Below are positions 29,612 through 64,000 of a stretch of DNA of 64,000 bases, one piece after another. Source of the stretch: Syngnathus acus (taxonomy: Eukaryota > Chordata > Actinopteri > Syngnathiformes > Syngnathidae); NCBI RefSeq assembly GCF_901709675.1, contig NC_051092.1:17227628-17291627 (forward strand), read 5' to 3'. The notes under the pieces are model-generated. The model was not told where the DNA came from. It was given only the letters and a program-made list of their open reading frames with translations, and made no database searches. The position numbers and the translations under genes were made by a program. Within the stretch, counting starts at the first letter, position 1, and the number at the start of each line of letters is the position of its first letter.

Positions 29612-30767
29612 TTTTGGGAGCTTTTGGTCAACTTACACTGGCTCCCGGTCCATTTAAGATGTGACTTCAAGGTTCTTCTATTAACATATAAATCCCTGCA
29701 TGGCTTAGCGCCTTCATATCTCGTCGACCTAGTTGTTCCTTATGTTCCGTCTCGTAACCTTCGTTCGCAAAACGCTACTCTTTTAGCGACACCGAGGGCC
29801 AAGAAAATGTCTGCAGGGTCTAGAGCAGTGGTGGCCAACCAGTCAGAGACTAAGAGCCACATTTATTTTACTGTGTACCGCAAAGAGCCACATCCCCCCC
29901 CCCCCCGAATGGGTTTGCCCCTCCTCCTTTGCGGGATTTCACCTCATGCGCATGCGCGTTTGACGAAAATACCATATTGAACTCAAGCGAAGCGAACACG
30001 CACAAAAACAAACAAACAAATAAACCCACAAATGTTGATATGAACGTAAAGGAGCCGCATGAAACCCGCAAGGAGCCGCATGCGGGTCGCGAGCCGAACG
30101 TAAAGGAGCCGCATGAAACCCGGCAAAGAGCCGCATGCGGCTCGCGAGCCGCGGGTTGGCCACCCCTGGTCTAGAGCATTTTCTATTCGGGCTCCAGAGC
30201 TTTGGAATGCCCTACCAATGGATATTAGAACTGCTACCTCAGTAGAAACATTTAAGACACGTTTAAAGACACATTTCTATGATATGGCCTTTAACTAACC
30301 TGTAGTGGCCGATTCGGCCGGAGTTTGTTTTCTCTCCCCGCCCACCTCCCCGGCCGGGGAGGTGGTTAGGTGGCACCCAAGCTGACAGCGGCTATCTGGA
30401 TTCTCGTGGGACAATTCAGGATGGGGGAACTGCAGCTCAACCTCCTCGAACACACTGCCAGGATAATAGAGGGCTCCTCCGGACATCCACTTTTTTTTCA
30501 TTGATTTTCATATTATGTATTATTTGTGCCCTCTCTGCATCCATTTCAACCTGGTGATCCTGAAAGGGGGATCCTTCCATCTGTGGTCCCTTCTCAAGGT
30601 TTCTCATTTTCCCCTGGCAGGAGTTTTTGAGTTTTTCCTTGCCCTTTTGGGAGCTTAAGATCAGGGGATGCTTTGAGAATAATTGTCAATTTTTGTCTCT
30701 GTGAAGCCCTTTGAGACTGCTTGTGATTTCGGGCTATACAAATAAACTTGACTTAACTGACATAACA
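29612..30767 (+). pseudogene. L2-like LINE, 3' end
   Basis: Encodes the C-terminus of an L2-type reverse transcriptase: VNLHWLPVHLRCDFKVLLLT and YKSLHGLAPSYLVDL before a hAT insertion, then AFSIRAPELWNALPMDIRTA and FKTRLKTHFYDMAFN after it. The 3' UTR ends with GGGCTATACAAATAAACTTG, a typical L2 end. The 5' part is missing. Confidence 0.88.
29826..30168 (-). mobile_element. hAT of the GTF2IRD2-like family, short copy
   Basis: 343 bp, ends CAGTGGTGGCCAACCAGTC and GGTTGGCCACCCCTG, 8-mer GTCTAGAG duplicated at 29818-29825 and 30169-30176. A deletion derivative with no coding sequence, inserted in the L2 reading frame. Confidence 0.93.
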
Positions 30768-30770
30768 TAT

Positions 30771-30862
30771 ATCAACGAGACTGACCAACAGGTCTGGCAA
30801 ACAAAAACTGAAATAATGACAACCTACACATAATAAAACAACCGGGGACGAGTCGTGACAGC
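30771..30862. repeat. Second, short copy of the GTCACG-type repeat
   Basis: Matches 28613-28862 with an internal deletion. Together the two copies bracket the L2 fragment. Confidence 0.7.
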
Positions 30863-31049
30863 CACACCAGCCACCATCGTCTTTTCCACGCTCACCGGCG
30901 CTTCAAGAAGGACTTATGTCCCTACGCTCTGCATGGGCATCTGCCTTGTAGCCAGAAGAACACTTCAGCCAACCCCCGGCAGTCGCCAGTTGCTAGCCTG
31001 CATATGAAGCGGCAACTGCTGTATTAAAATGTGCGGGAAAGAAAATCCG

Positions 31050-31280
31050 CCTTCATCAGCCACCCAACAGCATCAACATCTTGTCCATTAGGTCCACTGC
31101 CGGCCGTCGCCCAATCCTTGCATAGAAAGGAGCTTGTGTGCCCTCCGACAAGTTGAACCTCCTGAGAAGAAATTGCTTGAGCGCGTCGTATTTTCCATTT
31201 TGTGTGGTATGCGTAAAAGCTGCATAACACGACGTGTTGTCAGTTGGCCGAGGAACCATGAAGTATTTAGGATTAGGGGT
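31050..31280 (-). pseudogene. Gag-like fragment of an LTR retrotransposon
   Basis: Minus strand. YDALKQFLLRRFNLSEGTQA followed by PAVDLMDKMLMLLGG resembles the capsid region of Gypsy-type Gag proteins (pattern KxxLLxRFxLS...MxxLLG). Upstream TQNGK and downstream residues continue briefly in other frames. No protease or reverse transcriptase is nearby. Confidence 0.55.
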
Positions 31281-31503
31281 GCACCAATATATTAACACGG
31301 ATATATATCACGATATTTCATCACCCGATCAATTCTCGATGCCCGTTTGTTAAGTATCGATCTTTAAAACAAAACGTATGCCCCTCTAAACGCCTCCACT
31401 CAATATCCATTGCCATTGGAGTCAGACAGGGGGCGCTTGTTGCATGAGTGGCCAGAAAGTAGGCAGAAACACCAAAACAAACCACATTCACACAAACCAA
31501 AAC

Positions 31504-32131
31504 ATGGCGGCCGTCCAGCGAGGAAATAACGTCTGAAAGACAACTTAAAGATGTCCCAGCTGCATTTAAATCCAAAGTCTGGAATCACTTTGAGTTTTAG
31601 AGCAGCAAGGATGGTACAGGGCTACTGAAAGACTATGCTATATGCAAGAATTGCTTGTCACGAGTGCGGTACACGAGCAACACGACTAACTTACAAAGCC
31701 ACCTGATACGTTATCACTCCTAGTTGTGTGAAAAAGTTGTCGGCACCAATCCACCACAGCCTGATGTAAAGACTTTCTTTGGGGCAAGTTTTTTCTTCTT
31801 TTCAACTCGGGCCACAGCGACCACTAATGGTATTGCTATGTACACGTGCAAGGGACTCAGAACATACACCAATGTTGAAAACGAGAGATTCCACTTCATG
31901 ATGCCAGTGTTAGACCCACAATATGAAATACCCTCTTGGAAGTACTTTGCTGAAAAAGTGATTCCTTCACTATATGAACAAACAAAATTGAAAGTGAAAG
32001 ACGTGCTCACGTCCTCAGAAAGTAGGAATGATGCCGACTGCTGGATATCGAGGGAAACAGACATAACGTACATAACCTTTATGGTATATTTTATAAACGG
32101 TAATTGGGAAATTAAGTCATACGTTCTTTAA
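31504..32131 (+). pseudogene. ZBED1-like hAT transposase, N-terminal part
   Basis: Relics of FKSKVWNHFEF, a CKN finger and a TNLQSHL..YH region lie in several frames up to 31730. Then TATTNGIAMYTCKGLRTYTN and FAEKVIPSLYEQTKLKVKDV are in one frame, the hAT region ahead of the first catalytic Asp. Multiple stops. Confidence 0.75.
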
Positions 32132-32499
32132 ACTAGAGCTATGCATGAGTATATTACAGCCTAATCTGTTGGTTTAGCATTTAAAACAGCTAAACATCTC
32201 TACTTTGATACTTAGTTTTTATTCACAACAATTCTTCCCCTTAAGGATGTTACTGTTCAAATAAACAAATACAGTAAAATGGTTATGATGGTACTTTGTG
32301 CACCATTAAGCTTTACAACTTGTACTCAAAATGTTGCTGTTGAAAAGACAGTACTTCCACTGTATGTGTTCATTGAGTTTAACAAAAATTTAACGGAGTA
32401 ATTTTTAAAAAAATGCCTTTTTCAAAACATTATGTATCATATTACTTCGAATAATATATCGATAATCGTGTTTATCGCCATATCGTGATAATATTGTGA

Positions 32500-33350
32500 T
32501 ACAGTGGAGCCTTGGTTTTCGACCACAATCCGTTCCAGAAGGCTGTTCGAGAAGTGAATCGTTCGAATTCCGAATCATGTTTTCCCATTACAAATAATCG
32601 AAATAAATTTAATCCGTTCCAAGCAAAGACCCCGCCTTTTTTAAGCATTTTTTCATTTGCACATTTTTGTCCAATCGTGCAACTGCAGCGCACTACCGAA
32701 CGCGCAACCGTAGCACGTCGCCGACCGCGCAACTGCACCGTGCTGGTCGCATTATTGTGACAGAGCCGTCGCTGAAATTTAGAAAATATTTTAAAGTCCT
32801 GATGTACTTTCCAAAATTTAAGTGGACCTCAGTGCGCAGGGAGCTTAATTTTGTCCGATCGCGCAACTGCAGCGCTCCACCGAACGCGCAACCGTAGCAC
32901 GTCGCCGACCGCGCAACTGCACCGCGCTGGTCGTATTATTGTGACAGAGCCATCGCTGAAATTCAGAAAATATTTTTAATGTCCTTATGTACCTTCCAAA
33001 ATTTAAGTGGACCTCAGTGCGCAGGGAGCTTGATTTAGTCTGATCGCGCAACCGCAGCGCGCCGGGCGCTCACTGTCGCATTGCTTTAGGAGCGTCTTTG
33101 TGTTTTAGTATGGCTTTACTGGTCCCACTTGCTTCCTTTGGAGGCATGATTAGAGTTGATGCAATTCTCAGAGTAACGAGAATGTAATAACGAACGGAGT
33201 CAGTTGGCATGCGGGTCCTCTCGGCTCATCTCGCGAGGTTCGACAACCGAAATTTTGTCCGACATCCGAAGCAAAAAAAATCTCGAATTTTTTGTTCGAA
33301 TACCGATTTGTTCGAGAACCGGGACGTTCGAAAACCGAGGCTCCACTGTA
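32500..33350 (+). mobile_element. Tigger-like nonautonomous element, copy 1
   Basis: TA-flanked ends TACAGTGGAGCCTTGGTTTT and CGAGGCTCCACTGTA, typical of pogo/Tigger termini. 851 bp. It contains tandem units of about 185 bp (GCGCAACTGCAGCGC and related words). Near 33145-33100 (minus) a short MPPKEASGTSKAI-like start survives, similar to the opening of Tigger-type transposases. A reverse-oriented sister is at 55129-55980. Confidence 0.85.
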
Positions 33351-33399
33351 TTATATTGTGTGGCAAGCATCGTATATCATATCGTGAGTTACCAGGCAA

Positions 33400-33780
33400 T
33401 TCCTACCTTTATTTCGGATCATCAGCCGTGATTCGTTTTAAGTTGAACAGTGCTTCAGTATGCTGTAACCATGATGCCGGATCGCTCTGCCAAAACTCAG
33501 GCAGCCTATGATTGCTGCGGCGGCTGCAAGTTGTGTGAGTTGGGGCGATGAGGCCAAGGAGGACACCTCTTGATCCAGCGTGGGAAACATGATCACGTTA
33601 GGGTCATCAGTGGCTCTACTGAGCAGACGCAGCTGACTTTGCAAACATGTCTTTATTCCGAGACTGCCAACAAAATACTGAAAAGCAAATTGCGTATAAA
33701 CACGCCCCCACTGCATGCCTGCTGGGTGAGTGGCCTGTTCTAATGTCCTCCACACCATAATTTTTTTTTCTTTTCATTAT
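33400..33780. other. Intergenic, unassigned; minus-strand open frame
   Basis: A 106-codon minus-strand frame (33438-33758) includes DPNVIMFPTLDQEVSSLASS. It may be an exon or a retroelement scrap, but I do not recognise the family. Confidence 0.3.
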
Positions 33781-33840
33781 GTCATTAAGGCTCATTTTGG
33801 GCTAATAAAATTTGTACTCTTTTCATGTACTGTTGCCGCA

Positions 33841-34133
33841 GAATAAACGTCAACACCTTACCGGATCTTGCGAGACTGGAAATAAACATCAAGCATGGCA
33901 CACTGGTGACACGAGTATGGGCTTGTGCAGAAATTTCATCCGTTTTTATAAACGGAAAAACATACATCAGTTACACTGTTATCATGAACTCCACTAAAAC
34001 AGATGGACTTCTGCAGGCTGAACTGGACACTTTTTCCTCTGTGGTGCGGAGAGAATTGTCTGGATTTAAATATATCCAAGACCAAAGAAATGTTCTTTTT
34101 TTCATCATGGACTTTGAGTGCACAGAACAATAA
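33841..34133 (+). CDS. Unidentified protein, possible terminal exon
   Basis: A 97-codon open stretch ends at TAA 34131-34133 and is preceded by a possible acceptor (CTGTTGCCGCAG at 33828-33839). The protein, from INVNTLPDLARLEINIKHGT to FSSVVRRELSGF and VLFFIMDFECTEQ, is non-repetitive and looks like a folded domain. An AATAAA overlaps the stop. I do not recognise it. It could be the last exon of a gene between COQ9 and POLR2C, a retrocopy fragment, or chance; no upstream exon was found. Confidence 0.35.
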
Positions 34134-34393
34134 AGCAATAGAAAAGGCGCAGACGGAGTGAATAAAGTGCAGGAGGCTGAGATAAAGTGTAAGCTAAGCC
34201 AATCAGCTGCAAGGACACAGATCAACATGTTCCCATTGGCCATTAGTGTCATATGGGCCCTGCTCTCCAAGCTCCAAGTGACACCGCAAAAAGCCGCAAC
34301 GCATCGGGGAGTCGCTGATGGCGTAGGGGTGCACTTGCCTGTCTTGTTGCCTGCTTGTGTGCCTTTTTGCAGATGACGCTATGAATGTGTGTG

Positions 34394-34515
34394 AGACTTA
34401 AAAAAAAAAAAAATCTGCGATGCACTGAATCTATCCGCAATAATTGTTTCAAAAAATCCGCGATAGACCGAGACTGCGATAGGTGAACTGCAAAGTAGCG
34501 AGGTATTACTGTACA
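34394..34515. mobile_element. End fragment of a 'CGCGAT...TTACTGTA' DNA element
   Basis: Contains TCCGCGATAGACCGAGACTG and GCGAGGTATTACTGTA, a motif that also appears inside the pogo-like copies (for example 24975-25012) and, reversed, at 40664-40742. Confidence 0.55.
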
Positions 34516-34789
34516 TCGCACGAGGCTGCACATAGCAGTAACCATTGCTGCCAGCGAGTGGAAGCCCAAGCTCGAGTTTTTATTTTACTATTACTTTACA
34601 GAAGTTTTTAACAAAAGAAAGAGTGATTTTTGACGCCAATCAAACAAGGCGGCAAAGTCAATTACGTCACATGTACTGTTCAAATTCTGCAGTTTTTCAC
34701 CCTGTGCGCTCAAAAATTGGTCCATTTCGACTAGTTGAGCACTTTACCAAGGATTGTAAGGTATCGCGAGAGTATTTGGACAGGGCCCA

Positions 34790-34886
34790 TGAGAAGGAGG
34801 GGGATGAGAAGAAGAAGACGGAAGAAGAAGACAGACGAAGAAGACAGCAAAAGAAGACGGAAGAAGAAGAAGACGAAGAAGAAGAA
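34790..34886 (+). repeat. GAA/GAC-rich low-complexity tract
   Basis: About 95 bp of almost pure GAAGAAGAC-type sequence, 50 bp upstream of the POLR2C start codon. It might fall in the 5' UTR or promoter. Confidence 0.85.
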
Positions 34887-34937
34887 CCAGTCTACGTAAA
34901 AGTCTATACATATTTTTAGAACTATTTCTCTGCTACG

Positions 34938-60455
<25,518 letters not shown>

Positions 60456-60714
60456 TGTCACAATGATGAATAGCACCGTTCCCTCGGAAGGTTTTCTTTG
60501 TAATCTTTAGGATCGTCAGACAGCGCAGAACAAACACATCTTGTACTTGTGGTTGCTTCTTTGGTTACTGATCATGGACTTTCACATCTCTTAAGGGTAG
60601 TCTTTACTTCACTTACTGTTCTAAAATGTCAGTGACCCAACATCTTGTTAGATGGAAGATTTATTAAATTTGTCAAACATGTAGGAATTTTTTTATTATA
60701 CATAGTATGGATGC

Positions 60715-60720
60715 AATAAA
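60715..60720 (+). terminator. polr2c: POLR2C poly(A) signal
   Basis: AATAAA 260 nt after the stop codon. Confidence 0.75.
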
Positions 60721-60843
60721 GACTGGTTATCTTGTAGTCACAAATTACTAACTAACTAAATACAGCATCTGTTGTTTCATGCAACAAGCGCTTACGTCAA
60801 CAGGAATGGTCTCAAAATATTAAATCTGCCACCCAGAAATAAG

Positions 60844-62936
60844 TACCGTATTTTCCGCCCTAAAAGGCGCACCTAAAAACCTAAAATTTTCTCAAAAGCC
60901 GACAGTGCGCCTTATAGGCCAGTGCGCCTTATATATGGATCAACTGATGAATTTGTTGATCCATACTGGTTGTACACAGTGCTCTGCCAAAATGTTTCAG
61001 TACGTTTTAGTACGACTAATAAATTACAAGGTCGCATCGCTTCCCAGCATTACGGCAACTGTAGTCAGGGGGCGTCACCGAATAGCTGTTGTACCCGCGA
61101 GGCTATTTCCTGTCAAAATAGGCTGCTCTGTTAATGTTTCGAGTAAATCTACGGATCGATATGGAAGGGAAACATAGGTAAGTAGTACCAATGCGTTAGA
61201 TCGAACTTTAGTCAGTTCCGATCATTTTATAGGAGATCGTTTGAGAAACGCGATTGTTTACACTTTGCTGAGGCTCATGGGAGATTGCGAGGTGAGGCTC
61301 GTGAGACTTTGCGGATGGCTAATGCTATTGCGATAGCTGCTATACGTACCAGGCTATTTCATGTCAAAATAGGCTGCTCTGTTAATGTTTCGAGTAAATC
61401 TACGGATCGATATGGAAGGGAAACATAGGTAAGTAGTACAAATGCGTTGGATCGAACTTTAGTCAGTTCCGATCATTTTATAGGAGATCGTTTGAGAAAC
61501 GCGATTGTTTACACTTTGCTGAGGCTCATGGGAGATTGCGAGGTGAGGCTCGTGAGACTTTGCGGATGGCTAATGCTATTGCGATAGCTGCTATACGTAC
61601 CAGGCTATTTCATGTCAAAATAGGCTGCTCTGTTAATGTTTCGAGTAAATCTACGGATCGATATGGAAGGGAAACATAGGTAAGTAGTACAAATGCGTTG
61701 GATCGAACTTTAGTCAGTTCCGATCATTTTATAGGAGATCGTTTGAGAAACGCGATTGTTTACACTTTGCTGAGGCTCATGGGAGATTGCGAGGTGAGGC
61801 TCGTGAGACTTTGCGGATGGCTAATGCTATTGCGATAGCTGCTATACGTACCAGGCTATTTCATGTCAAAATAGGCTGCTCTGTTAATGTTTCGAGTAAA
61901 TCTACGGATCGATATGGAAGGGAAACATAGGTAAGTAGTACCAATGCGTTAGATCGAACTTTAGTCAGTTCCGATCATTTTATAGGAGATCGTTTGAGAA
62001 ACGCGATTGTTTACACTTTGCTGAGGCTCATGGGAGATTGCGAGGTGAGGCTCGTGAGACTTTGCGGATGGCTAATGCTATTGCGATAGCTGCTATACGT
62101 ACCAGGCTATTTCATGTCAAAATAGGCTGCTCTGTTAATGTTTCGAGTAAATCTACGGATCGATATGGAAGGGAAACATAGGTAAGTAGTACCAATGCGT
62201 TGGATCGAACTTTAGTCAGTTCCGATCATTTTATAGGAGATCGTTTGAGAAACGCGATTGTTTACACTTTGCTGAGGCTCATGGGAGATTGCGAGGTGAG
62301 GCTCGTGAGACTTTGCGGATGGCTAATGCTATTGCGATAGCTGCTATACGTACCAGGCTATTTCATGTCAAAATAGGCTGCTCTGTTAATGTTTCGAGTA
62401 AATCTACGGATCGATATGGAAGGGAAACATAGGTAAGTAGTACCAATGCGTTGGATCGAACTTTAGTCAGTTCCGATCATTTTATAGGAGATCGTTTGAG
62501 AAACGCGATTGTTTACACTTCGCTGAGGCTCGTGAGACTTTGCGGATGGCTAATGCTATTGCGATAGCTGCTATACGTACCAGGCTATTTCATGTCAAAA
62601 TAGGCTGCTCTGTTAATGTTTCGAGTAAATCTACGGATCGATATGGAAGGGAAACATAGGTAAGTAGTACCAATGCGTTAGATCGAACTTTAGTCAGTTC
62701 TGATCATTTTATAGGAGATCGTTTGAGAAACGCGATTGTTTATAGAGGGCTCGTTGGTTATTGGCTAGTGGATGCATACCGCAACCCTAGTCAACCTCAG
62801 TTTGATGCAGTATAGCTTCTATTTTATGCGCCTTATAAGCCGGTGCGCCTTATATATGGACAAAGTTTTAAAATGGGCCGTTCATTGAAGGTGCGCCTTA
62901 TAACCCGGTGCGCCTTTTAGGGCGGAAAATACGGTA
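60844..62936. mobile_element. TA-flanked nonautonomous element 2 with 251-bp units
   Basis: 2093 bp; left end TACCGTATTTTCCGCCCTAA, right end AGGGCGGAAAATACGGTA. Same family as 5298-12510, here without nested insertions. It shows the plain structure: about 255 bp of left arm, tandem units, about 200 bp of right arm. Confidence 0.9.
61100..62740. repeat. Seven 251-bp tandem units
   Basis: Unit starts at 61100, 61351, 61602, 61853, 62104, 62355 and 62582, so five intervals of 251 bp and one of 227 bp. Units are nearly identical and share variants not seen in the array at 5554-12318, such as GAGGTGAGGCTCGTGAGAC and TATTGCGATAG. Confidence 0.96.
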
Positions 62937-63521
62937 ATCCTTTTCACATTGCACTGAACTGGTATAAATTGGATGACTGCGAATGAGCTGTGATGACTAA
63001 CAAAAGCACGGCAGAAAATTACAGGCACATATCAAGACTTAACACTACTAGAGGTAGGGACAAAATTAAATTATATAACAAAGATCACTTATTGGCTCAC
63101 AGGGATCGTCGGCAATGACGATTTGAAAATGAATTTGGCCAGATAAATATTTCCCAAATTCACCACTCAGGTGAAGCGCCAATTTGGTTGATCAAACTCG
63201 CCTTGTGGGAACGGTCGCAAAGGCTGTCATTATGAAGCCGAAATGCCAATTTGGTTGATCAAATTCGCCTTGTGGGAATGGTCTCAAAAGCCATCATTGT
63301 GAAATGGAAATGTCCGTATGCAGATCAAATAATTCCACAATTCCAAACACGGCCAGTGACGCATATGAATGGCGATTGTATCATCACAACATGGCTTTTA
63401 ATCCAATCGCATTGTTTGTATATGCCGGTGGCTACTAGCATTTTTACATCATTGCTGAGAGACATCTGATTGCAGAACAGAATGGTAACACCATGCCCAA
63501 ATGCCTTATGATTGAGCGTAG
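62937..63521. other. Intergenic, with a short tandem duplication
   Basis: A unit of about 68 bp containing CCAATTTGGTTGATCAAA and CGCCTTGTGGGAA occurs twice (about 63178-63245 and 63246-63308). Nothing else is recognised. Confidence 0.5.
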
Positions 63522-64000
63522 TACCGTAATTTTCGGACAATAAGTCGCGGGTTTTTTCATAGTTTGGTTGGGGGGGCGACTTATAATAAGGAGCGACTTG
63601 TGTTTTTTTTCAAAAAAAAAGAAAAAAAAAGTGAAACCGTGATAAACGAACCGCGATGTAGCAAGGGATTACTGTAATTTGAATTTCAAGTGACGTCAGC
63701 AGCGCGACGCGGCGTGGCGCAGCGGTTGTTTACAAAAAGGGCAAAGATTGATCACGGGATGACGAAGGGCCCCACGTACTACCGGCATCATTAGCGGCTT
63801 TGTTTCTAAGTGACACGGAGGACGAAGAGTTTGAAGGATTTAAGGATTTGGAGTGACACAGAAGGTTTGAAAAACTATTATGGCTTTTACGCACGCCCGG
63901 TCCTACTTTACGGAGCTCTTTCACCTCCGTGGATAGGAGTCGGGGGCCGGCGCTCGGCCGGGTGGCTGTCCGGGGACGGTGGATGGGGCTCGGACATGGC
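63522..64000 (+). mobile_element. TA-flanked pogo-like nonautonomous element, copy e (cut by window end)
   Basis: Starts TACCGTAATTTTCGGACAAT and follows copies a and c into the first 118-bp unit, where the window ends. Confidence 0.88.

Larger units (their letters stand above)
31281..33400 (+). mobile_element. ZBED1-like hAT element, copy 1, split by a Tigger-like element
   Basis: Starts GGGGTGCACCAATATATT and carries a degraded BED finger and early transposase. CDGWTS-like residues appear as DADCWISRETDITYIT near 32040. A Tigger-like element occupies 32500-33350. The right side ends around 33400 in ATATCGTGAGTTACC-like sequence. The termini are not clearly paired, so the right edge is approximate. 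A sister copy is at 41474-42300. Confidence 0.7.

Noticed and set aside
32472-33051. Recurring frames such as RTLKIFSKFQR...CHNNATSAVQL (also 55426-55892)
   Set aside because: They come from the tandem units of the Tigger-like elements and match no transposase domain.
34545-34919. 124-codon frame ending in a run of Glu/Lys/Asp just upstream of POLR2C
   Set aside because: Its second half is the GAA/GAC low-complexity tract. The first half has no recognisable domain and no splice into POLR2C in frame was seen.
61100-62740. CRISPR-like regular repeats
   Set aside because: Units are 251 bp, contiguous and without spacers, inside a transposon of a vertebrate genome.

Overview
The window is vertebrate nuclear DNA, almost certainly from a ray-finned fish with a transposon-rich genome. 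The evidence is two spliced vertebrate genes in their conserved order on the + strand: the 3' end of COQ9 (three exons, 4701-22448) followed by a complete POLR2C (RPB3, nine exons, 34938-60455). The repeats are teleost-typical: Tc1, Rex1/L2-like LINEs, hAT, piggyBac, Penelope, tRNA-type SINEs and long (TG)n arrays. No CRISPR, operon, tRNA gene or rRNA gene was seen.

Layout. 1-4.7 kb: an intron of COQ9 with a Tc1 copy, itself broken by a LINE scrap, and a Rex1/CR1-like LINE. 4701-4856: COQ9 exon. 4.9-13.7 kb: the next COQ9 intron, a nested stack in which a LINE endonuclease fragment is split by a TA-flanked element (5298-12510). That element carries 251-bp tandem units and has itself received three hAT elements and a Penelope-like retroelement (8665-11803). 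The Penelope element has an uninterrupted 822-codon RT/GIY-YIG ORF and three hammerhead ribozyme motifs. 13701-13754: COQ9 exon. 13.9-21.7 kb: a minus-strand L2-like LINE split by a plus-strand L2-like LINE, which is split by a 289-bp hAT element. 22413-22448: last COQ9 exon, with a poly(A) signal at 22678. 22.7-34.9 kb: intergenic, with a split Tc1, pogo-like and Tigger-like elements, three hAT families, an L2 tail, a gag fragment and one unidentified ORF (33841-34133).

POLR2C spans 25.5 kb although its coding sequence is only 828 nt. Its exons join without a frameshift to 275 codons plus stop, the length of human RPB3. Introns 1, 2, 4, 5 and 6 are inflated by transposons; introns 3, 7 and 8 are 72-108 bp. 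Exon 1 lies in a 250-bp tandem duplication whose second copy is diverged and would need a GC splice donor. 60.8-62.9 kb holds a second TA-flanked element with seven 251-bp units. The window ends inside another pogo-like element.

The most unusual signals are the apparently intact hammerhead-bearing Penelope element, the duplicated first exon of an essential polymerase gene, and three separate TA-flanked families that each carry their own internal tandem array. hAT target-site duplications can be read directly at nine insertions, which orders many of the nesting events.
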